64,000 nt of DNA from Bursaphelenchus xylophilus. Lineage: Eukaryota > Nematoda > Chromadorea > Rhabditida > Aphelenchoididae. Under the pieces are notes generated by a model. The model was not told the origin of the DNA and searched no databases. It worked only from the letters and a program-made list of their open reading frames with translations. The position numbers and the translations under genes were made by a program. The DNA lies in the NCBI GenBank assembly GCA_904066235.2, contig CAJFCV020000005.1:11589501-11653500 (forward strand), in the 5' to 3' direction. This document shows positions 41,656 to 53,118 of the stretch, in pieces (position 1 is the first letter of the stretch; each line of letters begins with the position of its first letter).

Positions 41656-44600
41656 CTACAGCATTGTGGGGCCATCCGCAGCATTCTGCTTGAGCTGCGC
41701 TTTATGGAATTTGGCGAACACATCGCATAATAGTCGACAAATGTCCTTTCGGATCGTCGGGTTGCACATCACGTAGATGAGCACACGCGCGCCACTCGTA
41801 AACATGTAGACGAAGGATACCATGTCCGAGAAGTATGTGTGGAAGGTTGAGGCGCGCGCCGGGTCTTCAACGTCGATTAGAAGGGGTGAGCCGGATCTGA
41901 AAGTGGAGGAGTAAGACTTGAAAGTGGGAATTTGTACAGGTGGGGCCTGATCCAGTGGCAAAAACGTACCATTTTGCATCCAGGAAGTATCGAAAAAATG
42001 TGGCAAAATACCTCCCTCTCCAAGTGAAAAAACTCAGATTTCAAAGGCGCGCTCGCTCTTTTTTGTGAGGGAAAGGGCGCGCCCTTCAAAACGAGGTTTT
42101 TTCACTTGGACAGGGAAGCATTTTGCCACATTTTTGACACTTCCCGGATGCAAAATGGTACGTTTTTGCCATTGGACTAGGTCCCTCATTGTAGTCTGAT
42201 TTTTTTGGAATTGGCCGCTGAATAAAACGGCCAAAAAAGCAGTTTTATTATTGCTTAATCCTGCCCACCTTAAAAAATCAAAGCCTAGACCTCGGGGTAA
42301 ATAGACCCAAAGAGAAAATAGTATAAATCCTATTTCTTACCGTTCAAGGATGGTCAACACAAGATGAAGCGAGTTACTGACCAAGTAGGACATTACAATC
42401 CCCAGCATTGTATAAATTGCGGCTCGCACTGCTCTGTCGGTCTTTCTGGACATTGGCCGGCCGGCTGAGATGGATCCCATGTCGTATTGGCCTGAAAAAG
42501 ATGAAAAATTGTAGAGAATACTCGTTATTTCAAGGTGTAATCAGTTTTTTGGGAAAATAGTTAGCACAATGCCACTGGGCTTGTTTTGTCGCTGAAGTGA
42601 AAAGCAATTTGATTTTGCCGCGACGCAATTCATTTTCTCGGCGGCGATGCGATTTTCGATGCGACAGAATACTCATTATTTTCCCGACAGACTGATACGG
42701 CAACAAACAAGGTCTACTTACAGTGGGGACCTGATCCAGTGGCAAAAAAAACGTATCATTTTGCATCCAGGAAGCATCAAAAAATGTGGCAAAATACCTC
42801 CCTCAACAGGCGAAAAAAGTCCGATTTCAAAAGCGCGCCTACTCTTTTTGTGAGGGCAGTTCAAAACTGATTTTTTAGTTGGAGAGGGAGGCATTTTGCC
42901 GCATTTTTGATACTTCCCGGATGCAAAATGATACCTTTTTTGTCACTGGATCAGGACCCTCACTGTACAGTGCGTCCCAGGTTTTTGGTTCCACCCCATT
43001 TTTGATCATATCTCTGGCGGTTTTTTCTCAAATGCCATGAAATTTTACACAAGTGTTAACCAACCTTTGAGAATAAGCTATGCGAAGTTTCATCCCAATT
43101 GGCTTCAGTACTCTGACGTTATGGCGATTTTTTTAAAATTTTGGGTGTCCCAGGTTTTTGGTTCCACGTGGAAATTTGCGAGTTTTTTTGGTCCGGTTTT
43201 GAACCAACCTGCTCTTAATACTATTCATCTTGTACTCTGTAGTATTAGAAAGGGTATTACATTCGTATCTGCCGTACTTTTTCGACGGAGTGGCGCTATG
43301 AGCCATCTCCGACCTTGTACATGAGATAAAGATTGGTTTTGAAAAAAATGTCAGTCAGGCTGTTTTTTGGGCATTAAACTTGCCAATGCTGTTAAATTAT
43401 ACAGTGTGCATCTACTTAACGAAAAAAAGTAGCTTGATCAATGATCTCGAGTATTTTCTTGGCATATCATCTTCAAGAAGTAGCTACCGTAACACTTTAT
43501 ACCCCGTATTACCAAGAGGAATGGACGAGAATCACAAAATTTGATATGCAAATTTGAACGCAGCGTGCCTGAAAACGTAATGCTACAATCATTAGCCGTT
43601 TCAGAATATATCGGGTCTGTAAAGTTCGTTCTACAAAAAAATAGGCCAAAATAGGCTTGCTTTTACCCATTTTTCCTTGAACCAACCACCTGCGGCAGAT
43701 AGAACATTTAAGCAAGAAATAAGATACAGCTATAGGTTTATTAACATGCTGAGTTTGATTTTCGGGGCAAAAAGTTCCCATAGATAGTAATTTTCTGTGC
43801 TTTTAGGGCCTTTGAAGGTTACTGTAGAAGGTAAACGGTAGCTTAAATGACTTAAAAGGTCGATTAAATGACTTCAAACTAATCGGTATCGGTTTGTTTT
43901 ACATCTTGCATTTGGTACAAGTAGTCTAAGTTGTTTCTTGCGGGAAATAAATCACTAATCGGAATTTTTTTTTTAAACCAATGTTTACCTGATGTACAAG
44001 GTCGGAGATGGCTCGTGGGGCCACTCCGTCGAAAAAGTACGGCAGATATGAATGTAATACCCTTTCTAATACTACAGAGTACAAGATGAATAGTATTAAG
44101 AGCAGGTTGGTTCAAAACCGGACCAAAAAACTCGCAAATTTCCACGTGGAACCAAAAACCTGGGACACCCAAAATTTTAAAAAATCGCCATAACGTCAGA
44201 GTACTGAAGCCAATTGGGATGAAACTTCGCATAGCTTATTCTCAAAGGTTGGTTAACACTTGTGTAAAATTTCATGGCATTTGAGAAAAAAACCCCCAGA
44301 GATATGATCAAAAAATGGGGTGGAACCAAAAACCTGGGACGCACTGTATAGAGATCAACCCATAACTTGAGGGCAACTTACCAGTAGCAATACTAGCATT
44401 CCGGCTATACGCATACGACGGCACAAGCAGCGACGAAAATCCATTCGTCGCCAACTCCGCCTTCGCGCCCGAGCATTCGGACGGACTGGGCGTCGTGCAG
44501 AACGGAGTGCTCGCCTCCACCGAAATCGACATCCTCGCCGAGGGCGCGGTGCTCTGGCTGCGGACGCGGATCATCTTCCGCACCACCATCACGTTCAGCA

Positions 44601-47600
44601 CGACCAGAACGACGAACGGCAGGAAGGTTTGCGCGACGCCGAGAATGTGGAAGTCGTAGACGTGATACATGTACGACTCGCTCGCCCACTCCGCCACGTT
44701 CGCCATTTTGGTGCGGAAAAAATCGGGACAGTCGGGGAACTCGTACACAATGATCGACCAGCCGAGCGGCAGGCGGAGCGCGACGCAAATCGCCAAGGTC
44801 GTTAGCATGGTGATGTAGCGGCCCCGACGGCTGAACATTTTTTTGAGGATTCGGTTTGCTCTGGAATGAGGGGGAAGTTAGCGATAATAGCGCAGAATAT
44901 AGAGCAAACATGTAGGTACAAGCAGAGATTGCCACGGCTCCGGTGGCTCCGGCTCTGAGCGGCTTCGTCTTTAAGTCGGAAGCCAGGCCCCTCAGCGTCC
45001 AGTAAAGTAAAAATTTGGTGATCTTGTTAAACCAATAGTTTGAAAAATACTGGGAAGGATGTGTTGTGTCCTTATGAGTTGGCTCAAAAACCTTGGGTAT
45101 GTCATCTCTGGCATTAATAACTTGTATTGTTGAAAAAACATTTTTTTTTAAAAAACTTTTGCACTGGAGGCGGTATCGGAGCCGGAGACTTTTTAAATTT
45201 TACAGGGGAACCGGAAGCCGAAGCCGCAAGTTTGGCCTCGGCTCCGGCTCTGGGAGCTAAGAGAGCCCAAGCCGAAATTTTGGCCGTGGTGATCTCTATG
45301 TAGGTACAAGCCTTTCCGAAAAGTCGCTGTAGTGAATTTCTCGACATTCACTGTGTGAAAACAGAATTTCTCTTTGCACTGTCCAATTTATTGCTTTTTG
45401 CACCGTGCAATAGACTTTTTCGGATGTCGCTTGCAGCCTCACTTTTTCGCACAGTACAGACGCCAAAAATTACTCCCGCGACTTCCGGAAGGACTAGTAA
45501 TGTCACAACAAAGCAGTGTCCTTACAATGGTGAGGTGATCCAGACATATCTCTCCAACGTCGCAAAAATCAGCATGTACGGGATGGCGAGTTGGGTGATT
45601 CGTGCCACAACAAAGGCCGGGACGACATATGCGTGATAGATGAGGAATAGTGTCTGAAATAAGAGAAGATGTAATAGATTTGAACGTCATACTATTCGCG
45701 CTATGACGTCGGTAGAATTTTGCAGAGCGGGTTTTCTTTTTGCGGAGAGTAATACAGGGTGTTTCAAGAAATTCCGCGGAAAGTCGTCGTCGATTTCTCG
45801 GCGCTCAGCCACGATATCCAAAAAATTTTTTTTGCAGTAGAAAGAATGTAGTGGGCGGTTTTTTGCCTAAAAAGATTTTTTTCTACGCCGACGCGGAATG
45901 CAGTGTATTCGGCGGAGACATTTGATAGCTTTTTTGCCAATCCCACTTATCTCAAATGCTTTATTACGAATTTTGACGGTTCAAAAGAGGATGAATCTCG
46001 ATGATTGAAGGAGGATTTGCATATTTCTATGTTTTTCAAGCATTCGGCGAAGGTATGGCGGACGCTTTCCATATCGGCGGAGGCCATAACTCATCTTCGG
46101 ACAAAGACACAGAGCTGGGAAATGGCTCGAAATGATTCCTGTGCTCTGGTTAACACCATCCTTCATCATTTCTTATGAAAATCAAATTTTTTCTCAGTTT
46201 GGCGGAGGAATCGGCGGAGGCCATAACACATTTTTGAACAAAGATACAGAGCTGGGGAATTGCTCAAAATGACTCATGTGCTCTGATTAACCCCATCCCT
46301 CGTCATTTCTTATGAAAATCACACTTCTTTTCAATCTGGCGGAGGAATCGGCGGAGGTCATAACTCACCTTCGGACAAAGATACAGAGCTGGGGAATGGC
46401 TCAAAATGACTCATGTGCTCTGACTAACCCCAGTGTGGAGCGCATGAATCATTTTGAGCAATTCCCCAGCTCTGTATCTTTAACGAAAGATGTGTTATGG
46501 CCTCCGCCGATTCCTCCGCCAAACTGAGAATAAATTTGATTTTCATAAGAAATGATGAAGGATGGTGTTAACCAGAGCACAGGAATCATTTCGAGCCATT
46601 TCCCAGCTCTGTGTCTTTGTCCGAAGATGAGTTATGGCCTCCGCCGATATGGAAAGCGTCCGCCATACCTTCGCGGAATGCTTGAAAAACATAGAAATAT
46701 GCAAAACCTCCTTCAATCGTCAAGATTCATCCTCTTTTGAACCGTCAAAATTCGTAATAAAGCGTTTGAGATAAGTGGGATTGGCAAAAAAGCTATCAAA
46801 TGTCTCCGCCGAATACACTGCATTCCGCGTCGGCGTAGAAAAAATCTTTTTAGGCAAAAAACCGCCCACTACATTCTTTCTACTGCAAAAAAAATTTTTT
46901 GGATATCGTGGCTGAGCGCCGAGAAATCGACGACGACTTTCCGAGGAATTTCTTGAAACACCCTGTACAGTGACGGACCCGACCCAGTGGCTAAAAATTT
47001 ACCATTTTGCATCCAGGAAGCATCAAAAATGTTGCAAAATGCTTCCCTCTCCAAGTGAAAAAACTTCGTTTTGAAGGGCGCACCCTTTCCCTCACGGGGA
47101 CGCTTTTGAAATCGGAGTTTTTTCACTTCGAGATGGAAGCATTTTGCCACATTTTTTATACTTCCTGGATGCAAAATGGTACGTTTTTTGCCATTGGATC
47201 AGGGCTCTCAAAACCCCGCTAGCCTGTTGCAGATCTCTTACAAAAACATTCTCTGCCATCTTACCTTGCTATTCAAGTATACCACGGCAGCGTCAGCTCC
47301 AAACAACGCAATGTACATGACGCACATACACCAATCCAGGAACGCCAATACTCCCGGATACAACGTGGGCGGTGTGTTTGGCAGCTTTCTGGTGGTGAAG
47401 AACATGACGAGGAAGGCGTTTCCCAGCATTCCAGCCAACGCAATTATCGATGCAAAGCTGAGGAGCATGAAGCGGATCAATGTGTATTGTTCGTACTGAA
47501 AATAATATTAATTTGGCATAATTTTTAAAATGGTATGTAATATATGGTATAAAGGAACGCTGTTAGTTTCGAACCGGGCTTTTTACGGCTTGGGAACGAA

Positions 47601-48213
47601 ATGTCAAAAACAAACTTCTTTGTCTACTGTACTCATTACAATAGGAAAAAAATCATAGCATTTTACATGCTTACAAATATCAGTCTGTCGGGAAAATAAT
47701 GTGTATATGTCGCAGTAAAATTTCTCGCCTCGTTGTAGTCGCGCAACTAATTCCTGGCGCCCCTTGCCGTCGCAAAGCGATGATGGGCGATTCCAAGCCC
47801 GACAAATCCACATTATTTTCCCGACAGACTGACTAAAAATCGGATTGAAATTTCTGCAAAGGGACACTCGCGGTTTCCCTAATATTGTGGCTGGTCTAAT
47901 AATTGATATTTGGAAAGGGCTGTTGCGGTCTGTCGGGAAAATAATGAGCACTTTGTTGCATGGAAAATGGCATCGCCGCCGAGAAAACGAATTGTATCGC
48001 GACAAAATAAAGTTGCTTTTGACCTCAGCGATATTGTGATCATTATTTTCCCGACAGAATTATTTTTCTGTTTGCGATTTTGTTGCCCTAGCTGTCGCTA
48101 CAAGATATACAAAAATTTTTGTGAAATCTCACCTCTCCGCAAATCGGCTCCGCCTCCGCCGTTGTGATTGTGATGTTCTTCAAGTCCAAATAGTCGATAA
48201 CTTCTTTGTCCAT
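41656..48213 (-). CDS. Rhodopsin-family 7TM receptor, peptide-receptor type
   Basis: Exons 48133-48213, 47265-47495, 45526-45653, 44382-44860, 42341-42491 and 41656-41896 join in phases 0, 0, 2, 1, 2 to 436 residues. A short N-terminus has one N-glycosylation site (NIT). TM1 has GMLGNAFLVMF, TM2 LAFLDWCMCVMYIAL, TM3 AIPYMLIFATLERYVWI with ERY for DRY, TM4 MLTTLAICVALRLPLGWSI, TM5 TFLPFVVLVVLNVMVV, TM6 AAIYTMLGIVMSYLVSNSLH and TM7 VSFVYMFTSGARVLIYVMCN with NPTIRKDICR after it. The third inner loop is long and Ser-rich, with many kinase-like sites. The layout fits nematode FMRFamide-like peptide receptors, signalling through a G protein at the cell surface; the ligand is unknown. The usual TM3 Cys is absent, though ECL2 (FPDCPDFF) and the N-terminus (EPICGE) have one each. 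An acceptor TTTTTTCAG ends 5 nt before the ATG, a possible trans-splice site. Introns total over 5 kb, mostly transposons. Confidence 0.85.
41935..42193. mobile_element. Family B MITE (receptor intron 5)
   Basis: TACAGGTGGGGCCTGATCCA and TGGACTAGGTCCCTCATTGT. Confidence 0.85.
42539..42697. mobile_element. Family A MITE (receptor intron 4)
   Basis: ATCAGTTTTTTGGGAAAATA and TTATTTTCCCGACAGACTGA. Confidence 0.8.
42718..42967. mobile_element. Family B MITE (receptor intron 4)
   Basis: TACAGTGGGGACCTGATCCA and GGATCAGGACCCTCACTGTA. Its right TA is shared with the fold-back that starts at 42968. Confidence 0.85.
42968..44346. mobile_element. Long fold-back element, Tc1/mariner-style ends
   Basis: CAGTGCGTCCCAGGTTTTTG and its complement bound a 1.38-kb element flanked by TA. 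The inverted arms are about 365 bp (to about 43330 and from about 43968) and nearly identical. CCCAGGTTTTTGGTTCCAC occurs twice in each arm. The 600-bp centre has no frame that I recognise as a transposase. Confidence 0.88.
45308..45499. mobile_element. Family C MITE, subtype C2 (receptor intron 3)
   Basis: CCTTTCCGAAAAGTCGCTGT and GCGACTTCCGGAAGGACTAG with GCAC sites inside. The neighbouring 44861-45307 shows no element. Confidence 0.7.
45755..46965. mobile_element. Long fold-back element with inner tandem repeat
   Basis: CAGGGTGTTTCAAGAAATTC and GGAATTTCTTGAAACACCCT bound a 1.21-kb element flanked by TA. The arms are about 525 bp each. The left arm and centre contain three copies of a ~125-bp unit (GGCGGAGG...CATAAC, ACAGAGCTGGGGAATTGCTC, AACCCCATCCCTCGTCATTT) and the right arm the complement of two. 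No coding frame recognised. Confidence 0.88.
46968..47212. mobile_element. Family B MITE, right end worn
   Basis: CAGTGACGGACCCGACCCAG begins right after the TA of the fold-back. The right part reads GTTTTTTGCCATTGGATCAG and then diverges. Confidence 0.75.
47679..47832. mobile_element. Family A MITE (GTGGAT type; receptor intron 1)
   Basis: TCAGTCTGTCGGGAAAATAA and TTATTTTCCCGACAGACTGA. Confidence 0.85.
47927..48059. mobile_element. Family A MITE (GAGCAC type; receptor intron 1)
   Basis: CGGTCTGTCGGGAAAATAAT and TTATTTTCCCGACAGAATTA. It is followed by a 72-bp stretch duplicated at 48983-49055. Confidence 0.85.
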
Positions 48214-48504
48214 GGCGTCTGAAAAAACAGAAAATTGGGTCAAATCCTCTGTAATTGCCCGAATGTAGAAAACAAATTACGCGTCTGGATTTCGTTTGTC
48301 AATGGAAAAAATTAATCATTAGTAATTAGTGAGTAAAATTAGCAAATATGGTAGGGGAAATTAAACAAGGAAATTGGAAAGGGGTGATATGTGAAATCGT
48401 TGGGTTGAAAGGGTAAACATTCTCGATGAAGGAACTGTAAAAAGCAGAAAGAAAAAAAATTTACAGAGTATGTTGATATTACTGCTCTTTGCAGGCAGTA
48501 GTAT
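48214..48504. other. Upstream region of the receptor gene
   Basis: No further receptor exon was found here. If the ATG acceptor is for trans-splicing, the promoter may lie here. No TATA-like box stands out. Confidence 0.3.
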
Positions 48505-48976
48505 CAGTCTGTCGGGAAAATAATGATCACTCTGTCGTGACAAAAATCGTCGCCCAGAAAGTAAAAATGTATCGCGACGAAATCAAAACTAGGCATGGCT
48601 CCGGGCCGGGCTTTGCAGAATTTTCCGGCCCGGGCTAATTTCTCGGCCGCCTCCGGGCTTTGATTTTTAGGCCCGGCCCGGCTTACACAATGCTGATAGC
48701 GAACGTAAAGTGATCTTATATATGTACCTAGGTTTAATGTCCCTAGGCTTAATATCTGTACCTAGGTCTTGCTAAATTTTTCTTCACGTTTTGCGAAAAT
48801 TTGCCAAAATTTTCCTTTCATGTCCCGCTTTCTTTCTTTCCAGCCTAGTATAAAAATTTTCCGGGCCGAATCGGGCCGGGCTTTCCTAATTTTCCAAGCC
48901 CGGGCCGGGCCGGGCTGGCCCGGTTTGCAGCCATGCTTAATCAAAACACTATGATCATTATTTTCCCGACAGACTG
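48505..48976. mobile_element. Family A MITE split by a hAT-like MITE
   Basis: TCAGTCTGTCGGGAAAATAA starts at 48505 and TTATTTTCCCGACAGACTGA ends at 48976; removing 48590-48939 and one duplicated octamer restores a normal 115-bp copy. Confidence 0.85.
48590..48939. mobile_element. hAT-like MITE with 8-bp target duplication
   Basis: The 350-bp insert begins TAGGCATGGCTCCGGGCC and ends GGTTTGCAGCCATGCTTA. ATCAAAAC flanks it on both sides (48582-48589, 48940-48947). An 8-bp duplication with TAGG/TAAG ends fits the hAT superfamily. The interior is rich in GGCCCGGCCCGG palindromes. Confidence 0.85.
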
Positions 48977-48982
48977 AAGATT

Positions 48983-49055
48983 ACTTTTCTGTTTGCATTT
49001 TTGTTGCCCTAGTTGTCGTGACAAGATGTACAAAAATTTTTGTGAAATGCCCTCT
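48983..49055. repeat. Duplicate of receptor intron 1 sequence
   Basis: TTCTGTTTGCATTTTTGTTG through ACAAAAATTTTTGTGAAAT repeats 48060-48130 with few changes. In both places it directly follows a family A right end. Confidence 0.8.
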
Positions 49056-49435
49056 TACTGTGGCGGGTCAAACTTTCGGGCAACCACGGGCGGCCAAAAA
49101 AACCACGGAGATTCCGCTGCCATGATTAGAAATCAGCCAACGTTTGCTTACAACAGGAAATTCAATCGATCTATTTAGCAGTTAGATGTTGAAAACTAAA
49201 TTTCCAGGTGTACAAGTGGCTTGAATAGTTATCATAAGGTTAACAAGGCATTTTTAAACATACAGAAAAAAAATTTTGAAACAAAACGAACTCATAACTT
49301 ATAGCTTTGAAAGTGTTGGATGAATTCAATAGATTCGTGTACTTGTCTGTACCAAGGACTTCACAATACAAAATTTCTATCATACTACGTACACTGCGGT
49401 GGAAAAATTGCAATTAAATTGAATTTTCATCGGTA
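49056..49435. other. No gene seen
   Basis: The short frame 49040-49178 (SYCGGSNFRATTGGQKNHG) continues from the duplicated intron and has no partner. A small family D scrap (CGGCTGCCCGCAAAGTGGTT) follows at 49436-49475. Confidence 0.35.
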
Positions 49436-49479
49436 AAAGTCGGCTGCCCGCAAAGTGGTTGACTGCAAGAGTCGGGACG

Positions 49480-49740
49480 CCGTGCTGCAAGTGCGATGCT
49501 TTTATTTTCTTTAAATTTCTCACCTATGTTGGGTATGGGACATGTATTAATTCTTGAGAATTTTAGCTTGCGCTTTGCAGCGGCAGCCGAGATATTCAAC
49601 GATCTTTGCGGCTGAGAGAGTTCGCGGAACAGAGCGGTCACAAAAAATGCTTTTTGGCGGTATCTTCGCCCATTTCTTCCCGAAAAACTTGATTCTTTGT
49701 GGAAGCATCACCCTTGACGCAGAAAATGAAACTGTAATAT
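49480..49740. mobile_element. Family E fragment
   Basis: CAAGTGCGATGCTTTTATTT, TTCTTGAGAATTTTAGCTTG and GCGGAACAGAGCGGTCACAA follow the family E order. The right third is missing. Confidence 0.6.
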
Positions 49741-49796
49741 ACCTATGTAGATCATAACTCATCCCACATCCCGCCCAAACTTCCCCCGAACATTAC

Positions 49797-49936
49797 ATAT
49801 ACATAGTCACCGAAAAATCGAAGAACACTGCCAGCCCAACGGGTCGAATGGCCCAGTTCTCGGCAACTGCCCACACCGCCGTAAAGGCAATTATCCAGCC
49901 CAAACAATGGAAGGTAATAACCCAATATTGAGAAAG
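49797..49936 (-). CDS. Candidate internal exon, membrane protein
   Basis: Acceptor GAGATTAG and donor GTAATG enclose 46 codons plus two bases: LSQYWVITFHCLGWIIAF, TAVWAVAENWAIRPVGL, AVFFDFSVTMY. This reads as one sure and one likely membrane helix rich in Trp, as in four-helix MARVEL or tetraspan proteins, but no family is assigned. A second frame is also open (FSILGYYLPLFGLDN ...). Possibly the same gene as the exon at 53790-53914, though the phases do not meet directly and a further exon would be needed. Confidence 0.35.
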
Positions 49937-50188
49937 CTAATCTCGCACTTAAAACCGCAAATCTAAGTCGGGAGTATGGTACACGAATTGTTTGACGTCA
50001 AATTCTGAAAGATTGGGGAGATTTCTGCAAGACTCTGGAGGATTATGTTGTCAACAGCTGCAAGGGGCTAATTGATGGAACAAAAATTTGGGGTCTCAAC
50101 TGGAAGATTGTGCAGTTTTGAGCTGCAGATGAATGAGTAAGAAAAGAAAAAAAGGGGAAAAAATCGCATTTAACCAAGCAGGTAAACT
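49937..50188. other. No feature seen
   Basis: No element end or convincing exon recognised. Confidence 0.3.
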
Positions 50189-50347
50189 ATCAGTCTGTCG
50201 GGAAAATAACGGCGGATCGTCATATCAAAATTTTTCGCCTCACCGTTATCGCGCACCAAATCTCCAGCTTCGGCCGCCATCGCGAAGCGATGATTGGCGA
50301 TTCCGAGGCGCGGCGATCCGCCGTTATTTTTTTTTTGACAGACTGAT
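50189..50347. mobile_element. Family A MITE (ACGGCGG type)
   Basis: TCAGTCTGTCGGGAAAATAA and TTATTTTTTTTTTGACAGAC. Confidence 0.8.
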
Positions 50348-50359
50348 TAGTTTTGTCCC

Positions 50360-50507
50360 TCAGTCTGTCGGGAAAATAAAGGGCACTATGTCGCCGATCG
50401 CGTCGCTGAAGTGAAAAGCAATTTGGTTTTTCCGCGACACAATTCATTTTCTCGGCAGCGATGCGATTTTCGATAGACTGTATGCTCATTATTTTCCCGA
50501 CAGACTA
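50360..50507. mobile_element. Family A MITE (GAGCAC type)
   Basis: CAGTCTGTCGGGAAAATAAA and TTATTTTCCCGACAGACTAT. A weak family E scrap (GGCCGAGAGGGCCAG ... AGCGGTCAGTGAGAA) follows at about 50600-50770. Confidence 0.85.
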
Positions 50508-50883
50508 TCCAGTTTACTGGATTTTGCTGGATTTCAGACAATGATTTGCTTGACGAACTAGACAATACAATGGGGGCTTACAGGGAAAGTACTCAACAAA
50601 AAGGTTCCAGAAAATTTTAACTCTCGCTTAGCAGGGGGAGCTGAGATTCTCTGCGATTTTTTCGGCCGAGAGGGCCAGAAAAACTCAGGGAGCGGTCAGT
50701 GAGAACCTTTAGATTATCACTAGGGATGATTTACCCCAAGTGCTGGACTCTGATTTTCTTTAAACTTTATCATATGCAACATACTTTTTTACAACCTATC
50801 TTCTTTATCGTGCATGCTACAGGAGTGATCTAGCTCATTTGAGAGAGGTGTTACGACAGAATAAACTTCCTAGCATACGGTTA

Positions 50884-51040
50884 TCAGTTTGTCGGAAAAA
50901 TAACGGCGGATCGTCGCATCAAAATGTCTCGCCTCGCCGCTATCGCGCACCAAATCCCAAGCCGCGGCTTGCAGTCGCAAAGCGATGATGAGCGATTCCG
51001 AGGCGCGACGATCCGCCGTTATTTTCCCGACAGACGGATA
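50884..51040. mobile_element. Family A MITE (ACGGCGG type)
   Basis: TCAGTTTGTCGGAAAAATAA and TTATTTTCCCGACAGACGGA. 51041-51432 has no supported gene. Confidence 0.85.
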
Positions 51041-51432
51041 GAACACACAAAAAAACTCCCAAAAGTTTCAATTTTAAAAAATTTTGCAAAACTAATCAAC
51101 AGCCTTTAAAAATTTCACAACTCACTAAAACTAACTGAAATCCGACATGTTCTACTCAATACAACTTTTGTATTGAAACCACTCGATTCTGTGTGGAAAC
51201 ACATGTACGAGCTCTACGCCCTTTTACGAAATGTTTCGACCACTCAAAATTAATTTGTAGAAGCCATTCGCAGAGGTTTATAATTGGCAAAAACACAAAG
51301 GAAACCTTATAAATTATGTAGAATACGATGCGAATTTGTGCAAAATGCGAGCACAAAGGAAATGTCAAAATATGGGAAGAAAAGGCGGGTACAAATTAAA
51401 ATTTCAAATCCGGTGCTTACGTTAATTCAATA

Positions 51433-51587
51433 TCAGTCTGTCGGGAAAATAATGAGCACTTTGTCGCATCATAAATTGCATCACCGCCGAGAAAATAAAT
51501 AGTGTCAAGCCAAAATCAACTTGCTATTCACTTCAGCGACATGATCGGCGCAGCGACATTGTTCCCATTATTTTCCCGACAGACTGA
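51433..51587. mobile_element. Family A MITE (GAGCAC type)
   Basis: TCAGTCTGTCGGGAAAATAA and TTATTTTCCCGACAGACTGA. 51588-52276 shows AT-rich sequence with no gene. Confidence 0.85.
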
Positions 51588-52276
51588 TCTTTCGTCTTCA
51601 AAGGCTGAGATTCAAATGTAATTATTTTAGGCCTTCAAAAAGAAAGATCAAACGGAGTCAATTCTTGTCTCAAAAACAAATCCGCTCAAAATGTAGACGG
51701 GTTATATAACGGAAGGAAGGAGTAGGTAGGAAACGGAAGGAGAGGACAGGAGTTTGAAGGATATCCGAAAAACCGGGAAAAAATTACAGGAGAGGCACTC
51801 CAAATGCGATTTCGAAGAAAATATATACACAAAATAAAAATGTTTTTTCTAAGATATAAATTTTTCGCAGATATATAGCAAAAACATAAATATTAATGTC
51901 AAAGATAAAGTAACGATAGCCTTAAATTGGAAAATTAAATTTTCGGACCAAAACTCGAAAGAGATAAGCCGACTCCCCACCCTCGCACAACGATAATCAT
52001 AGCCAATTAATCAACTCAATTACCCACTCAAACAAGATACTACATATATATTCAACAGCCTAGTAATTGGACAATGTCAAGGGTCTTTTTCAGCCTTTTT
52101 TGCCGACAAAATGCTTCAATGTAAGGGGAACGGACTGAGTAAACGGATAATATTTACAGATCCACTATACATTTAGAACAATGGACCTTAATCCGGGGCA
52201 ACCCGGGACACACTGGAGTGTCATCCAATGCAAGATGGAATAAAGGGATTATTTTCCTGAAACTTTAAAAGGGAAA

Positions 52277-53089
52277 ATGTTTTTTGCATAGAAATAAAAA
52301 TGCTTTTTCTTAGAAAACTTATTTTTAGAAAAAATGATTTTTTTCATAGAAAAAAACATTTTTATTTTAGAAAAGAATGGTTTTTCCCTAGAAAGTGTAA
52401 TTCTTAGTAAATTTGTGTATAATGATAAAAAAAATTGATTTAAAACAGAATTAGTAGTAAATTTTGTTAAGTAGTAGTGTAACATAGTAAGTGTAGTAAC
52501 TTTTTGAGTGAGTATTGGGGACTGGGGTATTCGACGGTGCTGATTTCGAAAACATAGTTCGTTTCTTGCGATTTTGACTTTTTTCTTAAGTAGTACTGTA
52601 AGTTAGTAGCAATTTTGAATTTTTGATTAATGTTTGAATTTTTAAATTGAATATTCCTTCTGGTTCGTCAGAATTTGTCTGAAGTTATATAAGGGTTAAC
52701 TCAAGTATGAGCAAGAAATCGATTTCAATCGACATTGAGGCATAAACAATACAAATTGTTCCTAACTTACAGTACTACTTAATACTGCTTAAGAAAAAGT
52801 CAAAATCACAAAAAATAAACTATGTTTTCGAAATCAGCACCATCAAATACCCCAGTCCCCAATACTCACTCAAAAAGTTACTTTACACTACTAATTAACA
52901 AAATTTATTACTAATTACTATTTTAAATCAATTTTTGTTATCATTATACACAAATTTACTAAGAAATACACTTTCTAGGGAAAAACCATTCTTTTCTAAA
53001 ATAAAAATGTTTTTTTCTATGAAAAAAATCATTTTTTCTAAAAATAAGTTTTCTAAGAAAAAGCATTTTTATTTCTATGCAAAAAACAT
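52277..53089. mobile_element. Long AT-rich fold-back element, 0.8 kb
   Basis: ATGTTTTTTGCATAGAAATA and TATTTCTATGCAAAAAACAT bound arms of about 360 bp. Matching inner blocks include GGGGACTGGGGTATTCGACG / CATCAAATACCCCAGTCCCC and TTACAGTACTACTTAA. The centre is about 52640-52735. The arms differ by several per cent, so it is older than the fold-backs in the receptor gene. Confidence 0.85.
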
Positions 53090-53118
53090 AGACCCAACTT
53101 AAAATATTTCGACTTTAT

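Noticed and set aside
44405..44935. 176-codon second minus-strand frame over the receptor TM4-TM5 exon
   Set aside because: Same region as the true receptor frame; it lacks membrane segments and arises from GC-rich codon positions.
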